A DNA stretch of 64,000 nt from Clostridia bacterium (GCA_017503005.1 JAFVTW010000015.1:1-64000); one strand, 5' to 3'; shown: positions 16,075 through 25,865, counted from the stretch's first letter. Notes: generated by a model from the sequence alone, not told the origin. Translations and numbers: made by a program.

Positions 16075-17901
16075 ATGAATAAATATATAGACAGCATTAA
16101 AGAAAGGGTTCACAACTTGCCGATGAATCCTGGTGTATATATAATGCGAGATGAATACGGCACAATAATTTACATAGGTAAAGCTAAGCACTTGAAAAAT
16201 AGGGTTAGTTCTTATTTTTTGAACACTATCAAACAACCCAAAGTACAGCTAATGGCTGATAGTGTAAAGACTTTTGACTATATCATTACAAACTCTGAAT
16301 TAGAAGCTCTAAATTTAGAAGCAAATCTAATCAAGAAACATCAACCATTTTACAATATATTACTAAAAGACGGCAAAGCACACCCGTTTTTAAAAATTGA
16401 TTTAAGACAAGATTATCCTGTAGTAGAACTTACTAGAAGGTTAAAAAGAGATGGTGCTAAGTATTTTGGACCATATTTTGGTGCAGTAAATGGCAGAGAA
16501 TTATTAGACTTTGTAAATACTACATTTTCACTTAAGACTTGCGGGTTAAACCTAAATAAAGGTAAAATAGCCAAAAGAGAGTGTTTAAATTATCAGCTGG
16601 GATTATGTTATGCTCCATGTACAGGTAGGATATCTAAGGAAGATTATAGAAAAGAGATAGACAAAGTAATTGCTTTTTTAAATGGAGAGACAGGATATGC
16701 TAAAAAGGTGCTTGAACAAAAAATGGTAGCTTGTGCAGAAACAGAGAATTTTGAAAAAGCAATAGTGTATAGAAACAATCTAAAAATGGTTAATCTTCTA
16801 AACGAAAAAATGATTACAGAGCTTACTAATGCTAGTGATATTGATATATTGGGGTACTTTACTAATGGGGTAACTTCGGTTGTATCGGTACTAGTGGTTA
16901 GAGCCGGCAAGATAATGGGTCTAAATAACTTCAATGTAGTAGATATTAATATCAATGTAGAAGAAGTTTTGACCGACTTTATTACACAATATTATCCTAA
17001 TAACTCTACAGTGCCTACAGAAGTTGTGTTTCCAGTAGAACTAGGCGATTTGGTAGAAAGTTACTTGAATCAATATACCAAAAATAAAGTAAAAATCACT
17101 GTGCCTAAAATAGGTATAAGGAAGAAATTGCTTACCATGGCAGAAGTGAATGCCAAAGAGTATCTAGAAAAGAACACTGAGAAACAAAAACTTGCAGAGC
17201 AAAAAACTATAGGTGCAGTAAAAGCTCTGAAAGAGAGATTGAATTTGCCAGAGTTGCCTATAAGGATAGAAGGTTTTGATATTTCAAATATTAGTGGCAC
17301 AAATATGGTTGCTAGTATGGTTGTGTTTACTAACGGAGAACCAAATTATTCGCATTATCGTAAATTTAAAATCAAGACAGTTGTAGGTGAGAATAACGAC
17401 TTTGAGTGTATGAAAGAAGTTCTTACTCGAAGACTGGGAGAACTAAGTGGTGATGATGTGAGCTTTTCTACTAGACCAAATTTGATATTGATAGATGGCG
17501 GCAAAGGTCAGCTAAGTTATGCTTATAGTGTGCTTAATAGCTTTGGTCTAAATATACCTATGATTTCGCTAGCAGAGAAAGACGAAATTATATTCCGTCC
17601 TAATGAGAGTGAAGGTGTAGTGCTTAGCAAAGACGACTATGCTCTAAAATTACTGCAAAGGGTTAGAGATGAGAGTCATAGATATGCTATTACATTCCAT
17701 AGAAGTTTAAGAAATAAGAATGCATTAGTCAGCGAGCTTAGCAAAATTGTAGGGGTTGGTAAAGTAAAAGAAATGGCTATACTAAGCCATTTTAGAGATA
17801 TAAACAAAATCAAGAATGCCACAAAAGAAGAACTAATGCAGGTTAAGGGAATATCTTCTAAATTTGCAGATTTGATATATGATTATTTCCATAAAAATTA
17901 A
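16075..17901 (+). CDS. uvrC: Excinuclease ABC subunit C (UvrC)
   Basis: UvrC makes both cuts around a DNA lesion in nucleotide excision repair. The 608-residue protein has the GIY-YIG nuclease domain at the N-terminus (PGVYIM and IIYIGKAK, about residues 18-35), a UVR motif near 200-235, the RNase H-like nuclease in the second half (GFDISNISG and LILIDGGKGQL), and C-terminal helix-hairpin-helix motifs (VGVGKVKEMAILSHF). The frame is open six codons further to a TTG, but the ATG at 16075 gives the usual N-terminus and fits the promoter. It appears to be read from a leaderless mRNA. Confidence 0.96.
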   Translation: MNKYIDSIKERVHNLPMNPGVYIMRDEYGTIIYIGKAKHLKNRVSSYFLNTIKQPKVQLMADSVKTFDYIITNSELEALNLEANLIKKHQPFYNILLKDGKAHPFLKIDLRQDYPVVELTRRLKRDGAKYFGPYFGAVNGRELLDFVNTTFSLKTCGLNLNKGKIAKRECLNYQLGLCYAPCTGRISKEDYRKEIDKVIAFLNGETGYAKKVLEQKMVACAETENFEKAIVYRNNLKMVNLLNEKMITELTNASDIDILGYFTNGVTSVVSVLVVRAGKIMGLNNFNVVDININVEEVLTDFITQYYPNNSTVPTEVVFPVELGDLVESYLNQYTKNKVKITVPKIGIRKKLLTMAEVNAKEYLEKNTEKQKLAEQKTIGAVKALKERLNLPELPIRIEGFDISNISGTNMVASMVVFTNGEPNYSHYRKFKIKTVVGENNDFECMKEVLTRRLGELSGDDVSFSTRPNLILIDGGKGQLSYAYSVLNSFGLNIPMISLAEKDEIIFRPNESEGVVLSKDDYALKLLQRVRDESHRYAITFHRSLRNKNALVSELSKIVGVGKVKEMAILSHFRDINKIKNATKEELMQVKGISSKFADLIYDYFHKN

Positions 17902-17909
17902 CATATTTT

Positions 17910-17945
17910 AATCTCCTTTGAATAAATATTTAAAGGAGATTTTTT
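17910..17945 (+). promoter_or_regulatory. Hairpin hiding the murB Shine-Dalgarno site
   Basis: AATCTCCTTT (17910-17919) pairs perfectly with AAAGGAGATT (17932-17941) and is followed by a T run that touches the murB ATG at 17946. The second arm contains AAAGGAG, the only Shine-Dalgarno site for murB. The element looks like a uvrC terminator, but it also locks the murB ribosome site in a stem. Either function, or both, is possible. Confidence 0.65.
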
Positions 17946-18818
17946 ATGTTATTTGCACTTAAAAAAATTATTAAAAATGGTAAGGTTAATAGAAACGAAT
18001 GTATGGCTAAACATACAAGTTTCAAAATTGGCGGCAAAGCCAAATATTTTGTAGAGCCAGCTAGTGTGGAAGAATTGCTGGACTTATTAGACTATCTAAA
18101 AATAAAAAAGAAAAAACATTTTATTTTGGGTAATGGTACAAATATTGTTTTTACTAGTAATAGGTATAATGGTGTGGTAGTTAGTCTTTGTAGATTAAAC
18201 CAAATTAGAAAGTACGATGGATATATACAAGTATTTGCAGGTGTTAGTCTAAATAGGTTGTGTTATTTTTTTAAAGAACTTAATTTGGGTGGGGTAGAAG
18301 ATGCCTTTGGTGTACCAGGTAGTGTGGGTGGTGCTGTAGTGATCAATGCTGGTGCATACAATTTTGAAATGAAAAATGTGGTATTAGGAGTATTAGCGAT
18401 AGTTGATGGCAAGGTGAGATATTTGACAAAAGAAGAGTGTGGTTTTGGTTATAGGAATAGTAGATTAAAAGGTAGTGTGGTCATCAGTGTGGACATAAAC
18501 TACACAGATGGTTGTAACGAAATTAGAATGACAGAGGTAATGAATATGCGAAAACAAAATCAGCCATTGGATTTGCCTAGTGCTGGTAGTGTATTTAAAC
18601 GATGTGATGGTTTGATTGTAAGCAAGATGTTAGACGAAATGGGATACAAGGGAACTTCTGTAGGTGGTGCTATGGTTAGCGAGAAGCATGCTGGGTTTAT
18701 AGTAAATAGTGGTGGTGCTACTAGCAGTGATGTAAAATCCCTAATTTTAGGTATAAAAGACAGGGTTAAAAGGGAAAAAGATATAGAACTGGAAACAGAA
18801 ATTGAGTTTGTTGATTAG
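17946..18818 (+). CDS. murB: UDP-N-acetylenolpyruvoylglucosamine reductase (MurB)
   Basis: MurB reduces UDP-GlcNAc-enolpyruvate to UDP-MurNAc with NADPH and FAD in the cytoplasm. The 290-residue protein has the FAD-binding motifs FILGNGTNIVF and DAFGVPGSVGGAVVINAGA, the substrate part FGYRNSRLK, and the PSAGSVFKR loop with the catalytic serine. The length fits the shorter Gram-positive type. The start region is unusual because the Shine-Dalgarno site is buried in a hairpin directly upstream. It is not linked to other mur genes, although murC lies about 10 kb away. Confidence 0.95.
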   Translation: MLFALKKIIKNGKVNRNECMAKHTSFKIGGKAKYFVEPASVEELLDLLDYLKIKKKKHFILGNGTNIVFTSNRYNGVVVSLCRLNQIRKYDGYIQVFAGVSLNRLCYFFKELNLGGVEDAFGVPGSVGGAVVINAGAYNFEMKNVVLGVLAIVDGKVRYLTKEECGFGYRNSRLKGSVVISVDINYTDGCNEIRMTEVMNMRKQNQPLDLPSAGSVFKRCDGLIVSKMLDEMGYKGTSVGGAMVSEKHAGFIVNSGGATSSDVKSLILGIKDRVKREKDIELETEIEFVD

Positions 18819-18892
18819 ATATGTATAAAATTAACAATTATATTAAATTTGGGTTTCTATTTGTCAAAATAATTTTGAAAAATATTTTAATA

Positions 18893-18947
18893 TGTTATAA
18901 TTAAAAGACTTTAAAAATTTACATAAATATTATTTATGTAATTTTTT
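18893..18947 (+). promoter_or_regulatory. Extended -10 promoter followed by an A/T hairpin
   Basis: TGTTATAAT (18893-18901) is an extended -10 box. About 20 bases on, TTACATAAAT (18919-18928) pairs with ATTTATGTAA (18932-18941) and six T residues follow. The hairpin is either a weak terminator for murB transcripts or an attenuator in the leader of the PHP gene at 18975. Stem pairing is nearly all A-T, so strength is doubtful. Confidence 0.45.
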
Positions 18948-18974
18948 ATGTGCAAAAAGGTAAAGGTGTAACTA

Positions 18975-19733
18975 ATGAGATTATTTGGAGATTATCATAC
19001 CCATACAATTTATTCTGATGGCAAATCTACTATAGAAGAAAATGTGCGAAGTGCAGTAAATAAAGGTTTGAAGCAAATTGCTATTACAGACCACTCATTT
19101 TCACATATGGCAAATGGTATAAGTAGAGATGGTTACAAAGAACAAACCGAAACCATCAAGGAATTGAGAGAAAAATACAATATCGATATTTTGCATGGTG
19201 TAGAAACCAATTTGACTAGTCTAGATGGCGATATAGATGTATTTTCAGATGAGCGAAAAGACTTCGATATATTGGTACTAGGTTATCACTATAGTTACAG
19301 ACCTTTAAGTTTTAAAAATTTCTTTAATTTCTGGTTGCCATGCTTCTTGGGGGTTAATACCAAAAAGAGAATTGCACTAAATACTCAAGCATACATAAAT
19401 GCAATCAAAAAAAATGAGATAGATATTGTCGCTCATCTAAATTACAGGGTAAAAGTAGATCCAGTAGCCATAGCTATGGTTGCTAAAGAAAACAATACAT
19501 ACATTGAATTAAATACCAGACATGCTGAAGAGCTTAGTGATGAGCAATTACAAGCTATGGTAAAAACTGGTGTTAAGTTTATTGTAAATACAGATTCTCA
19601 CTTCTATGAGAATATTGCAAAACCAAATAGGGTATTTGCAATTATCGAAAAACTAAAGATACCTACCGAACAAATTGTAAATATGCACGATTTGCCTAGG
19701 TTCAAAAATTACAATTTAGACAAAAAGTATTAG
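18975..19733 (+). CDS. PHP-domain phosphatase/hydrolase
   Basis: The 252-residue protein is a single PHP domain. Metal-binding motifs are visible in order: DYHTHTIYSDG near the start, IAITDHS (about 38), GVETN (about 76), the LGYHYS region (about 101), AHLNYR (about 150) and NTDSHF (about 205). Proteins of this size and order resemble the YcdX type of PHP phosphoesterase, but the substrate is unknown. The Shine-Dalgarno site AAAGGTG precedes the ATG. whiA follows 13 bases after the stop, then dnaE, so the three are probably one operon. Confidence 0.88.
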   Translation: MRLFGDYHTHTIYSDGKSTIEENVRSAVNKGLKQIAITDHSFSHMANGISRDGYKEQTETIKELREKYNIDILHGVETNLTSLDGDIDVFSDERKDFDILVLGYHYSYRPLSFKNFFNFWLPCFLGVNTKKRIALNTQAYINAIKKNEIDIVAHLNYRVKVDPVAIAMVAKENNTYIELNTRHAEELSDEQLQAMVKTGVKFIVNTDSHFYENIAKPNRVFAIIEKLKIPTEQIVNMHDLPRFKNYNLDKKY

Positions 19734-19746
19734 GAGTTTGTGATTT

Positions 19747-20742
19747 ATGTCATTCGCACTTGATGCAAAACACGAAGTTTTAAAAGTTGAAATAAAAGAT
19801 GATTGTTGTGCAATAGCATATCTAAGTGCTCTTATAAAGGGTGCAGGTCAATTATCATTATCTACAGGGAAACACACTGTGGCTATTCATACCGATATGC
19901 CAGAGCTTTTTGATGTAGTAAATAATATCATCAAGCAATATTATGGTGAAGAATGTACACTATGTTTGGCAGAAGAAAATATAGGTTTCAAAATAATTAA
20001 GTACAAAATTACTATACCTAGCAGTATTAGTGAAAAAGTGCTTTTTGATTGTGGAATACTAGAAGTAGATGACCAAAACAATGTTACTTTCACAAATGGA
20101 ATTAGTCCTTTTGTAATTCAAGGAGATTGTTGCAAGGTTAATTATATAAGAGGAGCATTCCTAAGTTGTGCCACAAGCAATATTGTTATCAAAAACTATG
20201 ATAACGAAAACAAAAGCAATAGTGGATATCATTTAGAGTTTGTATTTAATTTTGAAGAAACAGCTAAGGATTTTTGCGAATTACTAAAGAATTTTGATAT
20301 CAATGCCAAAACCACAGTTAGAAAAAACAACCCTTTAGTGTATATCAAAGAATATCAGGTAATATGTGATATTTTGGCTTTGGTAGGAGCTAACAAGGCT
20401 GTTTTGGAATTACAAAATGAAGCAGCTATTAGAGATTTGAGAAACAATGTAAATAGACAAACAAATTGTCTAAATGCTAATTTAAATAAAATGGTTCAAG
20501 CTAGTGTAAAGCAAGTAGCTGCTATCAATTTAATCAAAGAAACTATAGGATTTGAAAGTTTAGACGAAAGTTTGCAGGAATTATGCTTGATTAGACTAGC
20601 AAATCCAGATGAACCACTAGAGAAGTTAAGACTGCTATATTCTGAGCCAGTAAGTAAGAGTGGTATCAATCATAGATTTAGCAAAATCTTAAAAATTGCT
20701 GAAAAAATAAAGAGTGAATTAGAAGAAGATAATAAGGAGTAA
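19747..20742 (+). CDS. whiA: Sporulation/cell division regulator WhiA
   Basis: The 331-residue protein shows the WhiA pattern: an N-terminal homing-endonuclease-like (LAGLIDADG-type) region with CCAIAYLSALIKGAG and the YIRGAFLSC motif, and a C-terminal helix-turn-helix part ending with LRLLYSEPVSKSGINHRFSKI. WhiA is a DNA-binding regulator of division and chromosome segregation genes in Gram-positive bacteria (known). In most Firmicutes it follows rapZ and yvcK, but here it sits between a PHP phosphatase and dnaE. A GGAG Shine-Dalgarno site precedes the ATG. Confidence 0.94.
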   Translation: MSFALDAKHEVLKVEIKDDCCAIAYLSALIKGAGQLSLSTGKHTVAIHTDMPELFDVVNNIIKQYYGEECTLCLAEENIGFKIIKYKITIPSSISEKVLFDCGILEVDDQNNVTFTNGISPFVIQGDCCKVNYIRGAFLSCATSNIVIKNYDNENKSNSGYHLEFVFNFEETAKDFCELLKNFDINAKTTVRKNNPLVYIKEYQVICDILALVGANKAVLELQNEAAIRDLRNNVNRQTNCLNANLNKMVQASVKQVAAINLIKETIGFESLDESLQELCLIRLANPDEPLEKLRLLYSEPVSKSGINHRFSKILKIAEKIKSELEEDNKE

Positions 20743-20745
20743 TAA

Positions 20746-23700
20746 ATGGGCAATTTTGTGCATTTACATGTTCATACCGAATATAGTTTGTTAGACGGTG
20801 CTGCCAGAATCAAAAAACTTGCCAAAGTGTGTAAGGAATACGATATGCCAGCAGTGGCTATTACTGACCATGGTAATATGTATGGTGCAGTTGCCTTTTT
20901 TGATGCCTGTGAAGCAAATGGGGTAAAAGCAATATTTGGTTGTGAGTTTTATACTTGTGATGACCTAACAGTAAAGCAAGGTAAAACAAAATTAAACCAC
21001 TTAGTGCTTCTTGCCAAAGATGAAGTGGGTTATCACAACTTATGTCATCTAAATACCATTGCATTTGAAGATGGATACTACTACAAGCCTCGTATTGACC
21101 ACAAAGCACTAGAAAAACATAGTGAAGGTTTGGTGTGTTTGAGTGCATGTCTAGCAGGTGAAATACCACAGCTTATTTTACAACGAAGATTTGACGAAGC
21201 AGAAGAACAAATTTTGTGGTTTAAAAACTTGTTTGGCGAAGACTACTATCTAGAACTTCAAAATCATGGATTAGAAGAACAACTTATAGTAAACGAAAAA
21301 CTAAGAGAATTTGCAAAGAAGCACAATATAAAAACGGTAGCAACAAACGATGCTCACTATATATATCGTGAAGATGCAGAGATGCAAGATGTACTTATGT
21401 GTGTACAAATGCAAAAAACATTAGACGACCCTGACAGAATGAAATTCTCTAATGATGAGTTTTATTTCAAAACTGAGGATGAAATGCGACAAGCATTTCC
21501 TAATGATCCAGAAGCAATTACAAATACTTTAGAAATTGCAGACAAATGTAACTTCAAACTTACTTATGGTAAGTATATGTATCCTAAGTATAAACCAGTT
21601 ACAGGTCAAGAACCAAAAGACTACTTTAGAGATTTGATTGAAGCTGGTCTTAAGAAAAAATATAAACAAGAAACTCAAGAAATTAGAGATAGAATAGAGT
21701 ATGAAATTGAAACTATTTCTAGACTAGGTTATGTAGAATATTATCTTATAGTGTGGGACTACATCAATGCTGCTAGAGAAAGAGGTATATCTGTAGGACC
21801 AGGCCGTGGTTCTGGTGTAGGTAGTATTGTAGCTTACCTTATGGGTATTACTGATGTAGACCCTATTAGATATGGTCTGTTCTTCGAAAGATTCCTAAAC
21901 CCAGAAAGAGTTAGTGCTCCCGACTTTGATATCGACTTTGAAGACTCTCGTCGTAGTGAAGTGTTTGAATATGTAAAAGAAAAGTATGGCGAAGAAAAGA
22001 TTTGTAAAATAATTACATTCGGTACAATGGCAGCAAAGAATGCCATCAAAGATGTAGCGAGAGTTTTGAGGGTCCCATATGCTGAAGTAGATAAAGTTAC
22101 CAAAGCTATTCCAAATAGTGTAAAAAGACCAAATATTATCGCAAAATGCTTTGGTATTGGCAGAAAACCCGACGATCCTGACGAAAGTATACCAGAACTT
22201 TTAGAAATGTATAACAACAACCCTGATATCAAGAAGGTTGTAGATATCGCATATAAACTAGAAGATAGCCCTAGACAAACCGGTATTCATGCTTGTGGTG
22301 TAATCATCGGTGGTGATGTTTTGAGTAAGCATATTCCACTAGCACAAAACGGAGATATCGTTACTAGCCAATATGTCGGCGGTGAGCTAGAGCATTTGGG
22401 ATTGCTTAAAATGGACTTCTTAGGACTACGAAACTTGAGTGATATCAAGCAAGCCATCGAGATGATAAAAGAGAATCATGGTGTAGATGTTAAGTTTGAT
22501 GAACTAGGTACAGACGACCCAGAAGTATACAAACTTATTTCTACAGGTAACACCAAGGCTATATTCCAAATTGAAAGTACAGGTTTCCAAAAGTTTATGA
22601 GAGAACTTCAACCAACCTGTCTAGAAGATATTATAGCGGGTGTGTCACTATATCGTCCTGGTCCTATGGATAGTATTCCTACATTCGTACACAACAAACA
22701 TTATCCACAAGATATTACATATATTAGTCCTATCATGGAGCCTATCTTGAGTGTAACTTATGGCTGTATCGTGTACCAAGAGCAAGTTATGAAAATAGTT
22801 CAAGAACTTGCAGGATATACTTTAGGTCGAGCAGATAGTGTTCGAAAAATGATGGGTAAGAAAAAGCTAAAAGACTTACAAGCAGAGAGAGAAGTGTTTA
22901 TCAATGGTTGCGAACCTGCTAATGGTAAACCAGGTGTAGATGGTGTAGTTAAAAGAGGTATTGACCCTGTAGTAGCAAATAAACTATGGGACGAAATGGA
23001 GAAGTTTGGTTCTTATGCATTTAATAAATCCCATGCTGCAGCATATGCCCATGTTACATATCAAACTGCATGGTTAAAAACTTTCTACGAACCAGAGTTT
23101 TTGACTGCAGTACTAAACAACCGTATTTTAATTAGTGATGAAATCAAAAACTATGTTACTTATGCTAAGGAAGAAAAGATAGATATTCTTCCACCAGACA
23201 TCAACAAATCTAAGACAATGTTTAGTTGTAACAAAGATGGCTCTATCCGGTTTGGTTTGGCTGCATTAAAGGGTGTAGGAATCAATGTAATCGACACCAT
23301 TATTGCTGAAAGAGAAAGATGTGGCGAATTTAAGAATATTGTTGATTTTGTAAATAGATTTGATAGTGTGGTATTAAACAAGAGAATAATGGAAAGTTTG
23401 ATACTTAGTGGTGCATTTGATTGCTTTAAAGTAAATCGTTCACAATTAATGCAAGTGTATACCACCTTGTTAGAAAGGTCTAATAGTGATAGAAAAACCA
23501 GAGCTTCTGGACAATGCAGTTTGTTTGATGATTTACTAAAAACTGATGTTGTAAACGATATCACATATCCAAACATTCCAGAATTTGACGAACAAACCAA
23601 ATTAAAAATGGAAAAAGAAGTAGTAGGTGTATATATTTCTGGTCACCCACTAAGCAATCACTCTAATAGATTTGCCGAATACAATTTGACAGCTGATATG

Positions 23701-24273
23701 CTAGATGTTGAAGAGGTAGATGGAGAAGAAATAGAAGAGAGTGAAGAAGATACAACCACATACGAGGGTATAACTGACGGAATGGAAGTAACCTGTGGTG
23801 GTATTGTAGTAGAAATCAAAAAGCTACTTTCAAAAAGAGACAAAAAAGAAATGGCATTTGCTAAGGTGGAAGATTTGTATGGTACTATTGACCTTATGTT
23901 CTTCCCACAAGCATATGCTAAATTAAAAGACAAACTACTTTATGACTCACTTGTAACTATACATGGTAAATTAAGCATTCGCAGTGGTGAAAAGCCAGTG
24001 GTAATGGTAGACAATATTACACCATGGGAGTTAAAAGAAGAAGTCAAAGAAGAAGTGAAAGTTCAAACATTGTATCTAAAATATGATGTTTCAAACATTG
24101 CTATACATGATGAAGTGTACAATACACTATTAAATTATCCTGGTAATAGCCCTGTTATAGTGGTTGATTTAAACAACAAACCATTTAAATTAAACTTAAA
24201 AGTTTGCCCATCTACATTCTTGATAAACGAACTTCATGCATATTTAAAAGATGAGTTTATCAAATTGAAGTAG
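20746..24273 (+). CDS. dnaE: DNA polymerase III alpha subunit (DnaE)
   Basis: This is the C-family polymerase catalytic subunit, 1175 residues. The N-terminal PHP domain starts with LHVHTEYSLLDGAARI. The palm carries GPGRGSGVGS and the catalytic aspartates in APDFDIDFEDSRR. Further on are the SYAFNKSHAAAYA motif, a helix-hairpin-helix region (LKGVGINVIDTI), a beta-clamp motif QCSLF near residue 925, and an OB-fold near 1010-1090. It starts 3 bases after whiA behind GGAG. Clostridia usually have PolC as well, so this may be the second replicase; PolC is not in the window. Confidence 0.96.
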   Translation: MGNFVHLHVHTEYSLLDGAARIKKLAKVCKEYDMPAVAITDHGNMYGAVAFFDACEANGVKAIFGCEFYTCDDLTVKQGKTKLNHLVLLAKDEVGYHNLCHLNTIAFEDGYYYKPRIDHKALEKHSEGLVCLSACLAGEIPQLILQRRFDEAEEQILWFKNLFGEDYYLELQNHGLEEQLIVNEKLREFAKKHNIKTVATNDAHYIYREDAEMQDVLMCVQMQKTLDDPDRMKFSNDEFYFKTEDEMRQAFPNDPEAITNTLEIADKCNFKLTYGKYMYPKYKPVTGQEPKDYFRDLIEAGLKKKYKQETQEIRDRIEYEIETISRLGYVEYYLIVWDYINAARERGISVGPGRGSGVGSIVAYLMGITDVDPIRYGLFFERFLNPERVSAPDFDIDFEDSRRSEVFEYVKEKYGEEKICKIITFGTMAAKNAIKDVARVLRVPYAEVDKVTKAIPNSVKRPNIIAKCFGIGRKPDDPDESIPELLEMYNNNPDIKKVVDIAYKLEDSPRQTGIHACGVIIGGDVLSKHIPLAQNGDIVTSQYVGGELEHLGLLKMDFLGLRNLSDIKQAIEMIKENHGVDVKFDELGTDDPEVYKLISTGNTKAIFQIESTGFQKFMRELQPTCLEDIIAGVSLYRPGPMDSIPTFVHNKHYPQDITYISPIMEPILSVTYGCIVYQEQVMKIVQELAGYTLGRADSVRKMMGKKKLKDLQAEREVFINGCEPANGKPGVDGVVKRGIDPVVANKLWDEMEKFGSYAFNKSHAAAYAHVTYQTAWLKTFYEPEFLTAVLNNRILISDEIKNYVTYAKEEKIDILPPDINKSKTMFSCNKDGSIRFGLAALKGVGINVIDTIIAERERCGEFKNIVDFVNRFDSVVLNKRIMESLILSGAFDCFKVNRSQLMQVYTTLLERSNSDRKTRASGQCSLFDDLLKTDVVNDITYPNIPEFDEQTKLKMEKEVVGVYISGHPLSNHSNRFAEYNLTADMLDVEEVDGEEIEESEEDTTTYEGITDGMEVTCGGIVVEIKKLLSKRDKKEMAFAKVEDLYGTIDLMFFPQAYAKLKDKLLYDSLVTIHGKLSIRSGEKPVVMVDNITPWELKEEVKEEVKVQTLYLKYDVSNIAIHDEVYNTLLNYPGNSPVIVVDLNNKPFKLNLKVCPSTFLINELHAYLKDEFIKLK

Positions 24274-24340
24274 TATGTAGCATATATTAGTTGTGAAAAA
24301 CAAATATTGTGTGCTAAACTTTTTGTAGGAGATTAGATTT

Positions 24341-25309
24341 ATGATAAAAATAGCTGTTTTGTGTAGTGGCGGCGATAGTCAAGGTATGAATACTTGTGTT
24401 CAAGCAATTGTAAATATGGCTACAGTCCACGGTATTATGGTAATGGGAGTAAGAAGGGGATATCAAGGTCTTATAGAAGGTGATTTGGTACAACTTACTC
24501 GTGAAAGTGTAGCAAATATAGGAACATTGGGTGGTTGTGAGCTAAAGGTTTCTAGATGCCCAGAATTTATGACTGAAGCAGGTGTAAAGAAAGGCTACGA
24601 TGTATTACAAAAAAATCGTATTGATTACTTAATTGTTTTGGGTGGCGATGGTTCATTTAGAGGTGCTATCGACCTAGAAAGAATGGGTGCTAAAGTCATA
24701 GGTATACCATGTACTATTGACAATGATTTGTTCTACACAGACAAAACTTTAGGGTTTGATACAGCTGTAAACAATGCAGTATCTGCTATCGACAATATGC
24801 ATCAAACTATGGCTGCAAACGATAGAGGACTTGTGGTAGAAGTTATGGGTAGAAATTGTGGACATTTAGCATTGAATGCTGCTGTAGCAGTAGGTGCACA
24901 TTCTCTAGCTGTAAAAGAAATGGGTTGTCCACTAGAAGAAGTGGTTATTGATGTAAAACATTGCTTATTTAATGGTGTAAAGAGTCCTATTGTTGTAGTA
25001 AGCGAAGCTATGGATTATACAGTAGAAGATGTAAGAAAAGCTATTGAAAAAGAGTGTGGCATAGAATGTCGTGCTTGTGTAATAGGATATTTGCAAAGAG
25101 GCGGTACACCTAGTGTATTTGATAGAACATTTGCTACTCAATTAGGTATCAATGCTATTGAGCTTATATATCAAGGAATTTCTGGTGTTGCACTAGGAAT
25201 TAGAAATAGCAATATTTTCTATATGAAATTGGAAGAAGTGTATAACTTAAAAGACGAATTTAACAAGTTGTTATACAAACAACTTAGAAGTCTACACAAT
25301 TTAAAATAA
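24341..25309 (+). CDS. pfkA: 6-phosphofructokinase
   Basis: This enzyme phosphorylates fructose 6-phosphate in glycolysis. The 322-residue protein has the ATP-site motif SGGDSQGMN (residues 9-17), GGDGS at 101-105, and the catalytic TIDND at 125-129 with Asp127 as in known bacterial enzymes. The VMGRNCGHLA motif is typical of this family. Gly104 in GGDGS fits ATP use; pyrophosphate enzymes usually have GGDD. It has its own AGGAG Shine-Dalgarno site, 67 bases after dnaE, and ends at a strong two-way terminator. Confidence 0.94.
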   Translation: MIKIAVLCSGGDSQGMNTCVQAIVNMATVHGIMVMGVRRGYQGLIEGDLVQLTRESVANIGTLGGCELKVSRCPEFMTEAGVKKGYDVLQKNRIDYLIVLGGDGSFRGAIDLERMGAKVIGIPCTIDNDLFYTDKTLGFDTAVNNAVSAIDNMHQTMAANDRGLVVEVMGRNCGHLALNAAVAVGAHSLAVKEMGCPLEEVVIDVKHCLFNGVKSPIVVVSEAMDYTVEDVRKAIEKECGIECRACVIGYLQRGGTPSVFDRTFATQLGINAIELIYQGISGVALGIRNSNIFYMKLEEVYNLKDEFNKLLYKQLRSLHNLK

Positions 25310-25312
25310 CAA

Positions 25313-25346
25313 AAAAGATATGCGAAAACTCGCATATCTTTTTTTA
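25313..25346. terminator. Two-way terminator between pfkA and the DUF378 gene
   Basis: AAAAAGATATGCGA and TCGCATATCTTTTT pair around a short loop. A and T runs on both sides let it stop transcription from both converging genes. Confidence 0.9.
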
Positions 25347-25769
25347 GAAATCATTGTGTCTACTATTGTTTGTATATGATGGATTAGAGGAGTTTTGGTT
25401 GTAATCATTGTGATTGTCTCGCATATGTCTAGGTTCGTAGTGTTGGTTGTCTAATTGATTACCAAATCCATTAAAGTTATTTTCGTAATGATATGATTTA
25501 CTTGTTTCTGCCGCTGCATGACTTCTTCTTGTAGACAGTATTTCTTGATCACTTTGTTTTTTGCCATCAATTTTTAGACTGCCTTTGCCTTTGATTATGG
25601 CATATACTAGCCAAATAGAACTTATGCCTATTAGTGCATATATTATTCTAGAAAACACATTGGCTTGAGAACCAAATAGTCCTGCGACAAAGTCGTATTG
25701 TAGTACACCTATGCAAAACCAGTTTATAGAACCTGCTAGTGTCAAAATAAAACATATTAATGAAATCAT
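25344..25769 (-). CDS. DUF378-family membrane protein with an Asn-rich tail
   Basis: The first 60 residues match DUF378 (YuzA-like) small membrane proteins: two membrane segments with SINWFCIGVLQYDFVAGLFG between them. Family members usually end soon after, at 65-80 residues. Here a tail of about 80 residues follows, rich in Asn, His, Ser and Tyr, with no predicted fold. The GGATAT Shine-Dalgarno site supports the start. Function is unknown. The tail is low-complexity and hydrophilic, and should lie on one side of the membrane. Confidence 0.8.
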   Translation of the reverse strand: MISLICFILTLAGSINWFCIGVLQYDFVAGLFGSQANVFSRIIYALIGISSIWLVYAIIKGKGSLKIDGKKQSDQEILSTRRSHAAAETSKSYHYENNFNGFGNQLDNQHYEPRHMRDNHNDYNQNSSNPSYTNNSRHNDF

Positions 25770-25831
25770 AATTTATATATCCTTTTTTGTATTGTTAATA
25801 TGTATTATTTGTAAAATGTTTTGTTTTATAC

Positions 25832-25865
25832 ATAAAAAAGAATGTTGATTTTAGCCAACATTCTC
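25832..25865 (-). terminator. Terminator of the 84-residue protein gene
   Basis: On the minus strand AGAATGTTGG pairs with the TCAACATTCT arm and is followed by a T run. It overlaps the end of the coding region. Confidence 0.75.
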
